From Marichromatium bheemlicum (lineage in GTDB: Bacteria > Pseudomonadota > Gammaproteobacteria > Chromatiales > Chromatiaceae), in the NCBI RefSeq assembly GCF_012276755.1, contig NZ_JAAXKX010000018.1:1-62494 (forward strand): a DNA stretch of 62,494 bases, written 5' to 3'. The stretch's first letter is position 1, and every line of letters starts with the position of its first letter. A model generated the notes under the pieces. The model was not told the DNA's origin. It did not search any database and saw only the letters and a program-made list of their open reading frames with translations. The position numbers and the translations under genes were made by a program. Positions 1 to 8,694 of this stretch are shown piece by piece.

Positions 1-45
1 GGGGGGGGGGGGGCCGGGGCGGGCGCCCCCCCCCCGCCCCGACAT
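1..45. other. G/C-only low-complexity window edge
   Basis: The first 40 or so bases consist of a run of 13 G, a mixed G/C stretch and a run of C, with no A or T until position 42. This looks like a contig-end or sequencing artefact rather than biology. It sits just upstream of the pilin gene, so any promoter of that gene is not visible here. Confidence 0.6.
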
Positions 46-75
46 CGCTCTCAACCCATGCAACGGAGAACATGG

Positions 76-570
76 ATGAAACCTCAGCAGTCCGGCTTCA
101 CCCTCATCGAGCTGATGATCGTCGTAGCGATCATTGGCGTCCTCGCCTCGATCTCGATCCCGGCCTATCAGAACTATGTCGCCAAGTCACAGGTCGCAGC
201 GGGCCTGGCGGAGATCACGCCCGGGAAGACCGAGATGGAGATGATCATTAACGAGGGACGCACAGACGACTTTAAATCAGACGACGTCACTAGTATTGGT
301 CTAAAGAAAACGACAACCTCGTGCGCAAATGAAGCAACGCTTACAGCGGACTCAGGTGCAGCCAGCATTACTTGCAAACTAAAAGGCACGCCCAAGATCA
401 AGGATGCCACGATCGCATGGAACAGGTCTGCAGATGGGGAATGGGCCTGCGAATATACTAATGCCAAAGATACCGGCAACAAGTTCAGGCCCAGAGGCTG
501 TAGTGCAACAGACGGCAACACGGATCCAGCCGACCCAGCGGATCCAGCGGATCCAGCCGACCCAGACTAA
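76..570 (+). CDS. pilA: type IV pilin with a C-terminal Asp-Pro-Ala repeat tail
   Basis: Structural subunit of a type IV pilus (164 aa). The leader is MKPQQSG followed by [14 protein letters not shown], so a PilD-type peptidase would cut after Gly7 and methylate Phe8; the conserved Glu5 of the mature protein is Glu12. The start at 76 is preferred over the in-frame ATG at 58 because GGAG lies 7 nt upstream and the leader then has normal length. The globular part holds four cysteines; the last two (near residues 124 and 141) could form the usual D-region disulfide. After the last cysteine comes an acidic tail of repeated Asp-Pro-Ala encoded by 9-bp tandem repeats, which is unusual. The part from about 250 to 480 is visibly richer in A/T than its neighbours. 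The assembly genes pilB, pilC and pilD are in the same window at 44626-48522. Whether it is the major or a minor pilin cannot be told. Confidence 0.85.
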   Translation: MKPQQSGFTLIELMIVVAIIGVLASISIPAYQNYVAKSQVAAGLAEITPGKTEMEMIINEGRTDDFKSDDVTSIGLKKTTTSCANEATLTADSGAASITCKLKGTPKIKDATIAWNRSADGEWACEYTNAKDTGNKFRPRGCSATDGNTDPADPADPADPADPD

Positions 571-597
571 GCATCACCCTCCCCTTTGACAAAACGT

Positions 598-647
598 CCC
601 CAGCGCGCAGCACCGCTGCTGTAGCATGACGAAACCGCGCGCTGGGG
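598..647. terminator. perfect 11-bp inverted repeat between convergent genes
   Basis: CCCCAGCGCGC (598-608) and GCGCGCTGGGG (637-647) pair perfectly; the 28-nt loop holds a smaller hairpin around AGCACCGCTGCT. It lies between the ends of the converging pilin and cupin genes, so a shared bidirectional terminator is likely, although no T-run follows. Confidence 0.5.
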
Positions 648-678
648 CACGAGACCGCCAAAAACCGCTGGAGCGGCC

Positions 679-1014
679 TCAGTCCTCGGCCTCCTCTGTC
701 TCCCCGACATGCACCGCCAACCACACACAGGCCGGCTCGGTCGAGGTGGACTCAACCCGGTGCGGGGTGTGGGCGGGGATCAGCCGATAGTCACCGGCGC
801 GCAGCCGCACCCGTTCGCCGTCGATCCACAGCACGGCCTCACCCTGGAGCAGACAGACCCACTCGTCATGCGGCTGATCATAGTCGACCGACTCCGGGGT
901 GGCGCTGCTGACGATGCGCTCGATGCGCGCGCCGGGACGGGCGAACAGGGTCTCGAAACGCTCGCCCTCGGCAGGGACCTGCAGGTCGTCGAGCAGGTTG
1001 CCCGCGCCGTTCAC
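679..1014 (-). CDS. small cupin-domain protein
   Basis: A 111-aa single-domain cupin. The metal-site motif is visible as His49, Glu51 (PHDEW) and His82/His85 (AHTPH), with the GEAVLWIDGE strand between them, so a double-stranded beta-helix with a bound metal is expected. The substrate is unknown; small cupins of this sort are often sugar- or amino-acid-related enzymes or sensors. The start is a GTG whose last two bases form the TGA stop of the preceding PH-domain gene (GTGA overlap), indicating translational coupling. It is the last gene of the rppH-ptsP-PH-cupin run. A longer reading from 1113 is possible but its N-terminus is only an arginine-rich shadow of the PH gene. Confidence 0.75.
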   Translation of the reverse strand: MNGAGNLLDDLQVPAEGERFETLFARPGARIERIVSSATPESVDYDQPHDEWVCLLQGEAVLWIDGERVRLRAGDYRLIPAHTPHRVESTSTEPACVWLAVHVGETEEAED

Positions 1015-1391
1015 CCGCCGAGCACCATGGTCGCCAGCGCGCGCTGAATGGCGGCGACGTTCTCGCCGCCGCGGATCTCGCGCACCAGCGGCGTGGGGTC
1101 GCTGCCGATCCACAGCTTGAGTTCGGCGTCGAGGTCGAAGTGGCCGGCGGTCTCGACCGCGAAGCGGGTGATCGAGCGATAGGGGATCGACTGATACTCG
1201 ACCTTGCGCCCGGTCAGCCCCTGCTTGTCGATCAGGATCAGCCGCGCGTTGGTGAAGACGAACTGGTCGCGCACCAGCTGGAAGGCCAGCTCGACGCGCT
1301 CCTCGGCACCGAGGATCGGCGCCAGCTCCTCGCCGACGACCTCGGCATCGCGACTGGCGGCATTGCCGGTGATGGCACTCAACAGCCCCAT
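1011..1391 (-). CDS. bacterial PH-domain protein
   Basis: A 126-aa protein covering one bacterial pleckstrin-homology-like domain (bPH_1/YvbH type). Typical features are the alternating strands around RDQFVFTNARLILIDKQG and the segment YQSIPYRSITRFAVETAGHFD. No signal peptide or membrane helix is visible, so it is probably cytosolic. It begins 28 nt after ptsP and overlaps the cupin gene by 4 nt, so all three should share a transcript. The function of the family is poorly known; the link to PtsP here is positional only. Confidence 0.75.
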   Translation of the reverse strand: MGLLSAITGNAASRDAEVVGEELAPILGAEERVELAFQLVRDQFVFTNARLILIDKQGLTGRKVEYQSIPYRSITRFAVETAGHFDLDAELKLWIGSDPTPLVREIRGGENVAAIQRALATMVLGG

Positions 1392-1419
1392 GATCTGACC
1401 TCCCCTTGGCTGCGTAGGA

Positions 1420-3681
1420 TTAGCGGCCCGGGCGCACCAGCGCGCCCAGCCCCATGGATTCGAGTTCGCCGAGCAGCAACCGGCGCACCGAGGCGCCGTC
1501 CTCGCACTGCAGCGCAGTCTGCAGCATCTCGCGCGCCCGCGTGCGGCTGATACTGCGGATCACCCGCTTGACCCGCAGCAGGCTGCCCGCGCCCATGCTC
1601 AGGCTGTGCACCCCCATGCCGAGCAGCAGGAAGATCGCCAGCGGGTCGCCGGCCATCTCGCCACAGACGCTGACCTCGCGCCCGTGCACCCGCGCCCCGG
1701 AGACGATCTGCATCAGCGCGCGCAGCACCGCCGGATGGAACTCGTCATACAGCTCGGCCACGTGCGGGTTGTTGCGATCGACCGCGAGCAGGTACTGGGT
1801 GAGATCGTTGGTGCCGACCGAGAGGAAGTCGACCCGGCGCGCCAGCGAGTCGATCAGATAGACCGCCGCCGGCACCTCGATCATCACCCCCACCGGCGGC
1901 ATCCACACCTGATAGCCCTCCTCGCGCAGCTCGTCGTGGGCGCGATGGATGAGCTGCAGCGCATCCTCCAGCTCGGTGATGGTGCTGATCATCGGCAGCA
2001 GCAGCTGCAGGTTGTCGAGCCCCACGGCGGCACGCAGGATGGCGCGCACCTGGGCGAGGAAGATCTCCGGGTGATCGAGGGTGATGCGCACCCCGCGCCA
2101 GCCGAGGAAGGGGTTGCCCTCCTTCATCGGGAAGTAGGGCAGCGGCTTGTCACCACCGATGTCGAGGGTGCGGATGGTCACCGGGCGCGGCGCGAACAGC
2201 TCCAGCACCTGACGGTAATTGGCCATCTGTGCCGCCTCGCCGGGAAAGCTGTCGCGCACCAGGAAGGGCAGCTCGGTGCGGTAGAGCCCAACCCCCGCCG
2301 ACTCCTCGATGCCCAGCGGGCGGCTCTCGGAGACCAGACCGGTGTTGAGATAGAGCGGCACCTGGTAGCCGTCGGTGGTCTCGGCCGGGAGGTGGCGCAA
2401 CGCCTTGAGTTCCTTGGTGAGGGCGACGTCGTCCTCGGCCAGGCGCAGGTACTCGGTGCGCACCGCCGGTGTCGGCGAGACATAGACGCGACCACGATAG
2501 CCGTCGACGATCATCTCGCGACCTTCGACCCGACTCACCGGCAGGTCGGAGACCCCCATCGCCGCCGGAATACCCATGCTACGGGCGAGGATGCCGACGT
2601 GCGACGAGCCCGAGCCCCGGGTCGAGACGATGCCGGCGAGGCGCTCGCGCGGCACCTCGGCGATTTGCAGCGCGCTGATCTCGTCGCCGACGAGGATGGT
2701 CTGCTCGGCATAGCGCAGCGGATCGACGGTGCGGTTCTGCAGGTGCATGAGGATGCAGCGCCCGAGGTCGCGCACGTCCGAGGCGCGCTCGCGCAGATAG
2801 GCGTCGTCCATGGCGTCGAACACCCGGGTGTGGTCGGCGATGGTCTCGCGCAGCGCCCCCGGCGCCCAATTGCCGGCGCGGATGCGCCCGAGGGTACCGT
2901 CGACCAGGGTGTCGCTCTCGAGCATCAGTCGCCAGGCATCGAACAGCGCCATGTCCTCGGCGCCGAGATGGCTGTGGCTGTGACTGGCAAAGCGGTCGAG
3001 ATCGGCCGCGACCTGGGCCAGCGACTCACGGAAATGACCGACCTCGGCGGCGATGTCCTCGGGGACGCGATCGGGCACGGCGTCGAGATCGGCGGGCGGA
3101 TAGACCACCACCGCCTGCCCCAACCCGACCCCCGGCGAGGCGGCCAGCCCGGGCAGGAAGCGCTGCGGGATGCCGTCGTCCTGCAGCCGCGCCAACTCGC
3201 CGCTGGTACGGGCGAAGGTGATGGCGCCGGCGAGCTGCGAGGCCAGGGTGACGACGAAGGTGACCTCATCGTCGTCGAAATGACGCTTGTCGCGCTGGCG
3301 CAGCACCAACACCCCGAGCACCTTGCGATTCTGGATGATCGGGGCGCCGAGGAAGCCGTGATAGCTGGTCTCGCCGGTATCGGTGATGCACTGGTAGCGC
3401 GGGTGGGTGAAGGCGTCGTCGAGGTTGATCGGCTCGGCGCGCTCGCTGACCAGGCCGATCAGCCCACGGCCCATCTCCAGACGCACCCGGCCGACCGCCG
3501 CGGCACGCAGCCCATCGCTGGCCTGGAGCACGTGGTGGCGCTTGTCGAAGTCGTTGAGATAGACCGAGCAGACATCGGCGCCGACGGCCAGCTTCACCCG
3601 CTGTACGATGATCGCCAACGCCTGTTCGAGATCACGGGCGTTATTGACTTCCTGGACGATACGGCGCAGCGCTTCGAGCAT
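1420..3681 (-). CDS. ptsP: PEP-protein phosphotransferase PtsP (enzyme I-Ntr)
   Basis: First enzyme of the nitrogen-related phosphotransferase system: it takes phosphate from phosphoenolpyruvate and passes it to NPr and then EIIA-Ntr, a regulatory rather than sugar-transporting chain. The 753-aa length fits the family. An N-terminal GAF domain (about residues 18-160) is followed by the PEP-utilizing N-terminal region, the phosphohistidine domain with His361 in GSGSSHVGILARSMG, and the C-terminal PEP-binding barrel (VGTNDLTQYLLAVDRNNP, then the CGEMAGDP motif). The start at 3681 (MLEALRRIVQEV) is the usual PtsP N-terminus; the open frame further upstream is an arginine-rich shadow. It lies 98 nt downstream of rppH, an order also known from Pseudomonas and Legionella. 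Confidence 0.96.
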   Translation of the reverse strand: MLEALRRIVQEVNNARDLEQALAIIVQRVKLAVGADVCSVYLNDFDKRHHVLQASDGLRAAAVGRVRLEMGRGLIGLVSERAEPINLDDAFTHPRYQCITDTGETSYHGFLGAPIIQNRKVLGVLVLRQRDKRHFDDDEVTFVVTLASQLAGAITFARTSGELARLQDDGIPQRFLPGLAASPGVGLGQAVVVYPPADLDAVPDRVPEDIAAEVGHFRESLAQVAADLDRFASHSHSHLGAEDMALFDAWRLMLESDTLVDGTLGRIRAGNWAPGALRETIADHTRVFDAMDDAYLRERASDVRDLGRCILMHLQNRTVDPLRYAEQTILVGDEISALQIAEVPRERLAGIVSTRGSGSSHVGILARSMGIPAAMGVSDLPVSRVEGREMIVDGYRGRVYVSPTPAVRTEYLRLAEDDVALTKELKALRHLPAETTDGYQVPLYLNTGLVSESRPLGIEESAGVGLYRTELPFLVRDSFPGEAAQMANYRQVLELFAPRPVTIRTLDIGGDKPLPYFPMKEGNPFLGWRGVRITLDHPEIFLAQVRAILRAAVGLDNLQLLLPMISTITELEDALQLIHRAHDELREEGYQVWMPPVGVMIEVPAAVYLIDSLARRVDFLSVGTNDLTQYLLAVDRNNPHVAELYDEFHPAVLRALMQIVSGARVHGREVSVCGEMAGDPLAIFLLLGMGVHSLSMGAGSLLRVKRVIRSISRTRAREMLQTALQCEDGASVRRLLLGELESMGLGALVRPGR

Positions 3682-3779
3682 AGGGGCAGAGGGACTGTGA
3701 GAGATGGTTGGGATGGATGGACGCGGCGCGCCCGGGGACGAGGGCGTGACCGCCGCTTGCCTGCCTGCCCGGGACGCGC

Positions 3780-4331
3780 TCAGCCTCGCCGCTGGCGCAG
3801 CAGCGCGTTGCCGGCCGACTGGCGGGGCTGCTGACGCAGCTCGCGCGCCGGGGCGCCCTCGGGGTAGAGCGACGGCGCCAGCTCTTCGAGGGCCTGCAGA
3901 TAGACGTGGCGCTTGAAGTAGACGACCTCGGTGAGCGGTTGCCAGTAGCGGACCCAGCGCCAGGCGTCGAACTCGGGCTTGTCGGAGAGATCGAGCTGGA
4001 AGGCGTCCTCGTCGCAGTCGACGCGGAGCATGAACCACACCTGCTTCTGACCGATGCAGGTCGGGCCGCAGTGACGGCGGATATAGCGCTTGGGAAGGTG
4101 GTAGCGCAGCCAGCCCCGGGTGCTGCCGAGGATGGTGACCTGGTGGTGGTCGAGACCGACCTCCTCCTGGAGTTCGCGGAACATCGCCTGCTCCGGGGTC
4201 TCGTCGGAGCGGATGCCGCCCTGCGGGAACTGCCAGGCGTTCTGTCCGATACGCCGGCCCCAGAATAGACGGCGCTCCCGATTGCTCAGGATGATGCCTA
4301 CGTTCGGTCTGAAGCCGTCGTGATCGATCAC
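3780..4331 (-). CDS. rppH: RNA pyrophosphohydrolase RppH
   Basis: Nudix hydrolase that removes pyrophosphate from the 5' end of triphosphorylated mRNA and so starts RNase E-dependent decay. The Nudix box runs from Gly38 to Leu60 ([12 protein letters not shown] then [10 protein letters not shown]). The characteristic RppH parts [35 protein letters not shown] and CIGQKQVWF are all present, and the protein ends in RRG like the E. coli enzyme. I chose the GTG at 4331, giving [12 protein letters not shown], which aligns with the usual MIDxDGxRPN start (183 aa); an ATG at 4364 would add 11 residues. It heads the minus-strand run rppH-ptsP-PH-cupin and is divergent from the HAD gene. Confidence 0.93.
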   Translation of the reverse strand: MIDHDGFRPNVGIILSNRERRLFWGRRIGQNAWQFPQGGIRSDETPEQAMFRELQEEVGLDHHQVTILGSTRGWLRYHLPKRYIRRHCGPTCIGQKQVWFMLRVDCDEDAFQLDLSDKPEFDAWRWVRYWQPLTEVVYFKRHVYLQALEELAPSLYPEGAPARELRQQPRQSAGNALLRQRRG

Positions 4332-4587
4332 GTCACTCTGTCCCACTGGATCGCGCCTTAGCATTCTTCCATACCCCGTTGATAGCGGCAAGCGAGGGAT
4401 CGACTAAGCGACTGCCAAGCAACGGCTTTCCATCGCCCAGGATATCACGACACAAAACTGGCGCGACCTATGCTTGCAAGCACCAGGGGAATCCCCGACC
4501 ATCGAGTGGCGGGCCCCGTGCCGGCCCTCCCTGCACCCGGCCAGCGCCGATCCATCCACCTTATCAGCCATCAGGACCCATCGCCCG

Positions 4588-5244
4588 ATGTCATTAGCGA
4601 TCTTCGATCTCGACAACACCCTGCTCGCCGGGGACTCTGACCACCTCTGGGGCGAGTTCCTGGTCACCCACGGCCTCGTCGACGGCGAGCACTACGCCCG
4701 CGAGAACACCCGCTTCTACCATGAATACCGCGACGGCACGCTCGACATCGACGCCTTCCTGCGCTTCTCGCTGCGCCCGCTGAGCGAGCACCCGCGTGAG
4801 CGGCTCGAGGCGCTGCGGGCACGCTTTGTCGAGGAGTGCATCGCCCCGATCATGCTCGAGCAGGCGCAGGCGCTGATCGCACACCACCGCGAGGCCGGCG
4901 ACACCCTGATGATCATCACCGCCACCAACGCCTTCGTCACCGCGCCGATCGCCGCGCGCTTCGGCATCCCCCACCTCATCGCCACCCAGCCGGCCGAACG
5001 CGACGGAGGCTATACCGGCGAGGTCGAGGGCATCCCCTCCTTCCGCGAGGGCAAGGTGCAGCGGCTCGAGTCCTGGCTCGCCGAGCGCGAGCACGACCTC
5101 ACCGGCAGCCACTTCTACAGCGATTCGCACAATGACCTGCCGCTGCTCGAGCGGGTCGAGCACCCGGTCGCGGTCGACCCCGACCCGCAGCTGCGCGCCA
5201 CCGCCGAGGCCCGTGGCTGGCCGGTGATCTCGCTGCGCGACTGA
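4588..5244 (+). CDS. HAD-IB family phosphatase (SerB-like)
   Basis: A 218-aa hydrolase of HAD subfamily IB. The nucleophile motif is FDLDNTLLAGD (Asp7, Asp9), and the Mg-binding motif is SDSHNDLPLLE near residue 176; the helical cap lies between. The family covers phosphoserine phosphatase-like and histidinol-phosphate phosphatase-like enzymes, so the substrate is open. In Pseudomonas a closely similar HAD gene also stands next to rppH (ygdP) and ptsP, so this trio is a conserved neighbourhood. The ATG at 4588 gives the normal MSLAIFDLDNT start; upstream in-frame ATG 4474 would add 38 residues unlike the family. Divergent from rppH across a 256-bp gap. Confidence 0.88.
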   Translation: MSLAIFDLDNTLLAGDSDHLWGEFLVTHGLVDGEHYARENTRFYHEYRDGTLDIDAFLRFSLRPLSEHPRERLEALRARFVEECIAPIMLEQAQALIAHHREAGDTLMIITATNAFVTAPIAARFGIPHLIATQPAERDGGYTGEVEGIPSFREGKVQRLESWLAEREHDLTGSHFYSDSHNDLPLLERVEHPVAVDPDPQLRATAEARGWPVISLRD

Positions 5245-5358
5245 CCCCGGCCACGCCCGGCGACCTTCATGCTGGCGTCATCTCGCCCACACCGCGCCGC
5301 AACAGTCGCGACCTACCATCGCCCTCTCAGTCATCAGCAACACAGCAGAGGGTCCGTC

Positions 5359-6126
5359 ATGGTCGCATCCGCGTCTGCGCCGGTCGTCAAGCGCTCCGAA
5401 CGTCTCTACGTCGAACTGGCCTCCTCCCCCACCGAGGTGCGCGAGGCCCAGGCCCTGCGACACCGGGTGTTCGCCGGCGAGATGGGGGCGCGACTCGACA
5501 GCCCGACCCCGGGGCTCGACGAGGATGCCTTCGACGCGCACTGTCAGCACCTGCTGGTGCGTGAGGGCGGTAGCGGTCGGGTCATCGGTTGCACCCGGCT
5601 GCTCATCGACACCGCGGCGGCGCGGCTCGGACGCTTCTACTCCGAGGGCGAGTTCCGGCTCGATGCGGTACTGGCGCTGCCTGGGCGCAAGCTCGAGATC
5701 GGGCGCACTTGCATCGCCCCGGAGTATCGTCAGGGACCGGCGATCGCGGTGTTGTGGTCCGGGCTGGCCGGCTTCATCCATCTCCATGGGGTCGACTATC
5801 TGTTCGGCTGCGCCAGCGTGCCGCTCGGCGAGCACGACCTGCAGGCGGCGGCGATCATGAACCGGCTGCGCCGCCAGGCGCTGGCCGCAGAGCCGCTGCG
5901 GGTCATCCCGCGCGCGCCGCTGCACACCGAACACGCCTCGGACGACAACCTCGATGCACCGCTGCCACCGCTGCTACGGGCCTATGTCAGGCTCGGCGCC
6001 AAGGCCTGCGGCGAACCCTGCCGCGACCCCGACTTCGGCGTCGCGGATGTACTGATGCTGCTCAATGTCGATGAACTCAACCCAAGCTACTCCAGACACT
6101 TCCTCGAACGCGCCACGCACCCTTGA
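5359..6126 (+). CDS. olsB: ornithine N-acyltransferase OlsB-like
   Basis: GNAT-fold acyltransferase (255 aa) of the family that transfers a 3-hydroxyacyl chain from acyl-ACP to ornithine, giving lyso-ornithine lipid, a phosphorus-free membrane lipid precursor. Family signatures include EAQALRHRVFAGEMG near the N-terminus, the acyl-CoA/ACP-binding stretch LEIGRTCIAPEYRQG and LFGCASVPLGEHD. The start at 5359 has GAGGG upstream. The next gene, an acyltransferase of the PlsC/OlsA type, overlaps it by 62 nt, which strongly supports the OlsB assignment. Homologous hemolysin-type annotations exist for this family but are not meaningful here. Confidence 0.87.
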   Translation: MVASASAPVVKRSERLYVELASSPTEVREAQALRHRVFAGEMGARLDSPTPGLDEDAFDAHCQHLLVREGGSGRVIGCTRLLIDTAAARLGRFYSEGEFRLDAVLALPGRKLEIGRTCIAPEYRQGPAIAVLWSGLAGFIHLHGVDYLFGCASVPLGEHDLQAAAIMNRLRRQALAAEPLRVIPRAPLHTEHASDDNLDAPLPPLLRAYVRLGAKACGEPCRDPDFGVADVLMLLNVDELNPSYSRHFLERATHP

Positions 6127-6898
6127 ACACGCTGCACGAGCCGGGGTGCTGAGGACCAGTTGGCGCCTGTTGCGACTGGTCGAGCACCTGCTCACCGGAA
6201 CCATGATCGGTCTGTGGATCTATCTACTCGAACGCCTCGGCCGCCCGCCGGCCTGGACCGCCCGCGCGGTGCGCTGGTGGAACCAGCGGCTGTGCCGGGT
6301 GCTCGGCCTGACCCTGGAAGTCAGCGGCCGGGTGGCACCGGGCGCGCTGGTGGTCGCCAACCATGTCTCCTGGCTCGATGTCCCGGTACTCGGCGCCCAG
6401 GGCGAGATGGGCTTCCTGTCCAAGTCCGAGGTGCGACGCTGGCCGCTGATCGGCTGGTTCGCGCACCTCGCCGGCACCCACTTCATCGTCCGCGGCGCCA
6501 ACCAGACCGAGCAGGTGATGCAGGGCATCGCCGATGACCTGCGCAGCGGACGCGCGGTGGTGATCTTCCCCGAGGGCACCACCAGCGACGGTCAGGACGT
6601 GCGCCGCTTCCACCCGCGCCTGTTCGCCCTCGCCCAGATCCCCGGCACCCGGCTCCAGCCGGTGGCCATCCGCTATCAGCATGCCGAGCACCCGGCCCCG
6701 GAGCGGGCCGCCGCCTACACCGGCAACGACAACCTCGCCCTCAGCCTGCTGCGCATCGTGCGCCACCCGGCGCTACATGTCCGGATCGAGTGTCTGCCCC
6801 CGCTCACCCCGACGCCCACGACCCGGCGCCATGAGCTGGCCGAGCAGACCCGCACCGCGATCACGCAATCATTGGATCTGCACCCCGAGCCCGCCTGA
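6065..6898 (+). CDS. olsA: lyso-ornithine lipid/1-acylglycerol-3-phosphate acyltransferase OlsA-like
   Basis: PlsC-family O-acyltransferase (277 aa). The catalytic HX4D motif is NHVSWLD (His100-Asp105), the substrate-binding motif is FPEGTTSDG (168-176), and a hydrophobic helix near residues 40-55 should anchor it to the inner membrane. Next to olsB it most likely adds the second acyl chain to lyso-ornithine lipid; several OlsA proteins also act on lysophosphatidic acid, so dual use is possible. The start codon lies inside the olsB 3' end (62-nt overlap; ATG 6071 is an alternative), so expression is likely coupled. The glycosyltransferase follows after 3 nt. Confidence 0.85.
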   Translation: MSMNSTQATPDTSSNAPRTLEHAARAGVLRTSWRLLRLVEHLLTGTMIGLWIYLLERLGRPPAWTARAVRWWNQRLCRVLGLTLEVSGRVAPGALVVANHVSWLDVPVLGAQGEMGFLSKSEVRRWPLIGWFAHLAGTHFIVRGANQTEQVMQGIADDLRSGRAVVIFPEGTTSDGQDVRRFHPRLFALAQIPGTRLQPVAIRYQHAEHPAPERAAAYTGNDNLALSLLRIVRHPALHVRIECLPPLTPTPTTRRHELAEQTRTAITQSLDLHPEPA

Positions 6899-6901
6899 AC
6901 C

Positions 6902-8101
6902 ATGAACACCATCGCCCCCCGGCCGACCGCACTGCACCTTGCCGTCGTCACCGAGACCTACCCCCCGGAGATCAACGGCGTGGCGCACACCATGCGCCAT
7001 CTCGTCGAGGGACTGGCCGCACGCGGTCACCGGGTACGGCTGGTACGGCCACGCCAGCGCGGCGAGCGCGCCGCCCGGGACCAGACCGCGCCGACCCTGG
7101 TGCCGGGGCTGCCGATCCCCGGCTATCACGGGTTGCGCTTCGGGCTGCCGGTCTACTGGCGGTTGCGCCGACAGTGGCGACACGAGCGCCCCGACCTCGT
7201 CTATATCGCCACCCAGGGGCCGCTCGGGCATGCCGCACTCGCCGCGGCACGCGACCTCGGGGTGGCGGTGGTCACCGGCTTCCATACCCAGTTCCATCAA
7301 TACAGCCGCCACTACGGGTTGGGGCTGCTCACCGGCCCGATCGTGGCCGCGCTGCGCCGCTTCCACAATCGCTCCCAGGCCACGCTGGTACCGACCGCGA
7401 CGCTGTGCGAGAGGCTCGGCGCGGCCGGTTTCGACAATGTCGCGATCTTCGGACGCGGGGTCGACATCGAGCGCTTCTCGCCACGCTGGCGCGACCCCGA
7501 GTTGCGCCGCGCCTGGGGCTGTGCCGCAGATGACCTGGCGGTACTCTACGTCGGACGGATCGCTGCGGAGAAGAACCTGGCGCTGGCCTGCGCCGCCTTC
7601 GAGGCCATCCGCACCGAGCGCCCGGGTGCGCGCTTCGTGCTCGTCGGCGACGGCCCAGAACTGGCACGGCTGCGCCGCACCGCCCCCGACTATGTCTGCA
7701 CCGGGGCCAAGACCGGCCAGGCGCTCTCGGCCCACTACGCCTCGGGCGACCTGTTCCTGTTCCCCAGCGAGACCGAGACCTTCGGTAACGTGGTCACCGA
7801 GGCGATGGCCAGCGGCCTGCCGGTGATCGCCTACGACGATGCCGCCGCCCACACGCACATTGACCCCTGGCGAAACGGCGTTACAGTGCCGTTAGGCGAG
7901 CGCGACGACTATCTCCGGGCCGCGCGTGAGGCGGCGCGCGACCACGCGCGGCTGCGCCGGATGGGCGAGGCGGCGCGTCATGACGCCGAGGGCATGAGTT
8001 GGGAACGCGTCCTCGAAGGACTCGAGGAGCAACTGAGAGAAGTCATCCATCGACAGTGCCGCAGCGGAGGCTTGTCATGCAGATGTGGCTACAACACCTG
8101 A
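6902..8101 (+). CDS. GT4-family glycosyltransferase
   Basis: A 399-aa retaining GT-B glycosyltransferase. The N-terminal acceptor motif TETYPPEINGVAHTM, the middle GRGVDIERFSP and the C-terminal nucleotide-sugar motif FLFPSETETFGNVVTEAMASG are those of the GT4 branch that contains MgtA-type mannosyltransferases and SqdX-type lipid glycosyltransferases. No membrane helix is obvious. It sits 3 nt after olsA and its last 25 nt overlap the PAP2 phosphatase gene, so the four genes form a tight operon. A membrane-lipid acceptor (diacylglycerol or an aminolipid) is inferred from this setting; the sugar donor cannot be read from the sequence. Confidence 0.85.
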   Translation: MNTIAPRPTALHLAVVTETYPPEINGVAHTMRHLVEGLAARGHRVRLVRPRQRGERAARDQTAPTLVPGLPIPGYHGLRFGLPVYWRLRRQWRHERPDLVYIATQGPLGHAALAAARDLGVAVVTGFHTQFHQYSRHYGLGLLTGPIVAALRRFHNRSQATLVPTATLCERLGAAGFDNVAIFGRGVDIERFSPRWRDPELRRAWGCAADDLAVLYVGRIAAEKNLALACAAFEAIRTERPGARFVLVGDGPELARLRRTAPDYVCTGAKTGQALSAHYASGDLFLFPSETETFGNVVTEAMASGLPVIAYDDAAAHTHIDPWRNGVTVPLGERDDYLRAAREAARDHARLRRMGEAARHDAEGMSWERVLEGLEEQLREVIHRQCRSGGLSCRCGYNT

Positions 8102-8604
8102 ACGACCTCGAGACCATCCTCTGCCGGGCCTGCAGCCGCCCCAGTCGGCGACAGTGGATCCAGCGCAGCTTCGCCTTGATCAGTCGGCTCGGCGATGGCC
8201 TGTTCTGGTACAGCCTGATCGCGCTGTTACCCCTGACCCACGGCCTCTACGGCCTGCAGACCAGCCTGCACATGCTGCTCACCGGCGGGGTGGCACTGGC
8301 ACTCTACAAGTCGCTCAAGGGCGTTACCCGCCGCGAGCGCCCTTGCAACCACGCCACCGACATCGTCGCCCTGGTGCCACCACTCGATCGCTACAGCTTC
8401 CCCTCGGGCCATACCCTGCACGCGGTGGTCTTCACCATGGTGGCGATCCACTACTTCCCGCAGCTCGCCTGGATCCTGGTGCCCTTCACCCTGCTGGTGG
8501 CCGGCTCGCGGGTGATCCTCGGCCTGCACTACCCCAGCGACGTGCTGGTGGCCACCGCCATCGGCCTGCTCCTCGCCGACACCAGCCTGGCGCTGTTGGG
8601 CTGA
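8077..8604 (+). CDS. PAP2-family membrane phosphatase
   Basis: Type 2 phosphatidic acid phosphatase family protein (175 aa) with the three active-site motifs: KGVTRRERP (81-89, KX6RP), SFPSGHT (107-113, PSGH) and SRVILGLHYPSD (144-155, SRX5HX3D). Several hydrophobic segments indicate an integral inner-membrane enzyme, active site towards the periplasm in known members. It has a good ribosome site (GCGGAGG) inside the glycosyltransferase end. In this operon it could turn phosphatidic acid into diacylglycerol, the acceptor for a glycolipid; undecaprenyl-diphosphate phosphatase activity is the main alternative. Confidence 0.85.
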   Translation: MQMWLQHLNDLETILCRACSRPSRRQWIQRSFALISRLGDGLFWYSLIALLPLTHGLYGLQTSLHMLLTGGVALALYKSLKGVTRRERPCNHATDIVALVPPLDRYSFPSGHTLHAVVFTMVAIHYFPQLAWILVPFTLLVAGSRVILGLHYPSDVLVATAIGLLLADTSLALLG

Positions 8605-8615
8605 GCACAACGCAA

Positions 8616-8649
8616 ACAGGGCGCTGCCCCGAGGGGATCAGCGCCCTGT
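8616..8649. terminator. perfect 11-bp hairpin between PAP2 and sulfur globule genes
   Basis: ACAGGGCGCTG (8616-8626) and CAGCGCCCTGT (8639-8649) are perfect complements around a 12-nt loop. The two flanking genes converge, so this is a likely bidirectional terminator. No T-run follows on the plus strand. Confidence 0.65.
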
Positions 8650-8694
8650 CGTCACGCATCCGCCCGAGTGGCGGACACGTTCACGCCACCCGGC

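Noticed and set aside
1606-3834. 742-aa open frame antisense to ptsP
   Set aside because: A GC-rich shadow: composition dominated by Arg, His, Gln and Asp, and the opposite strand encodes a full-length PtsP with all motifs.
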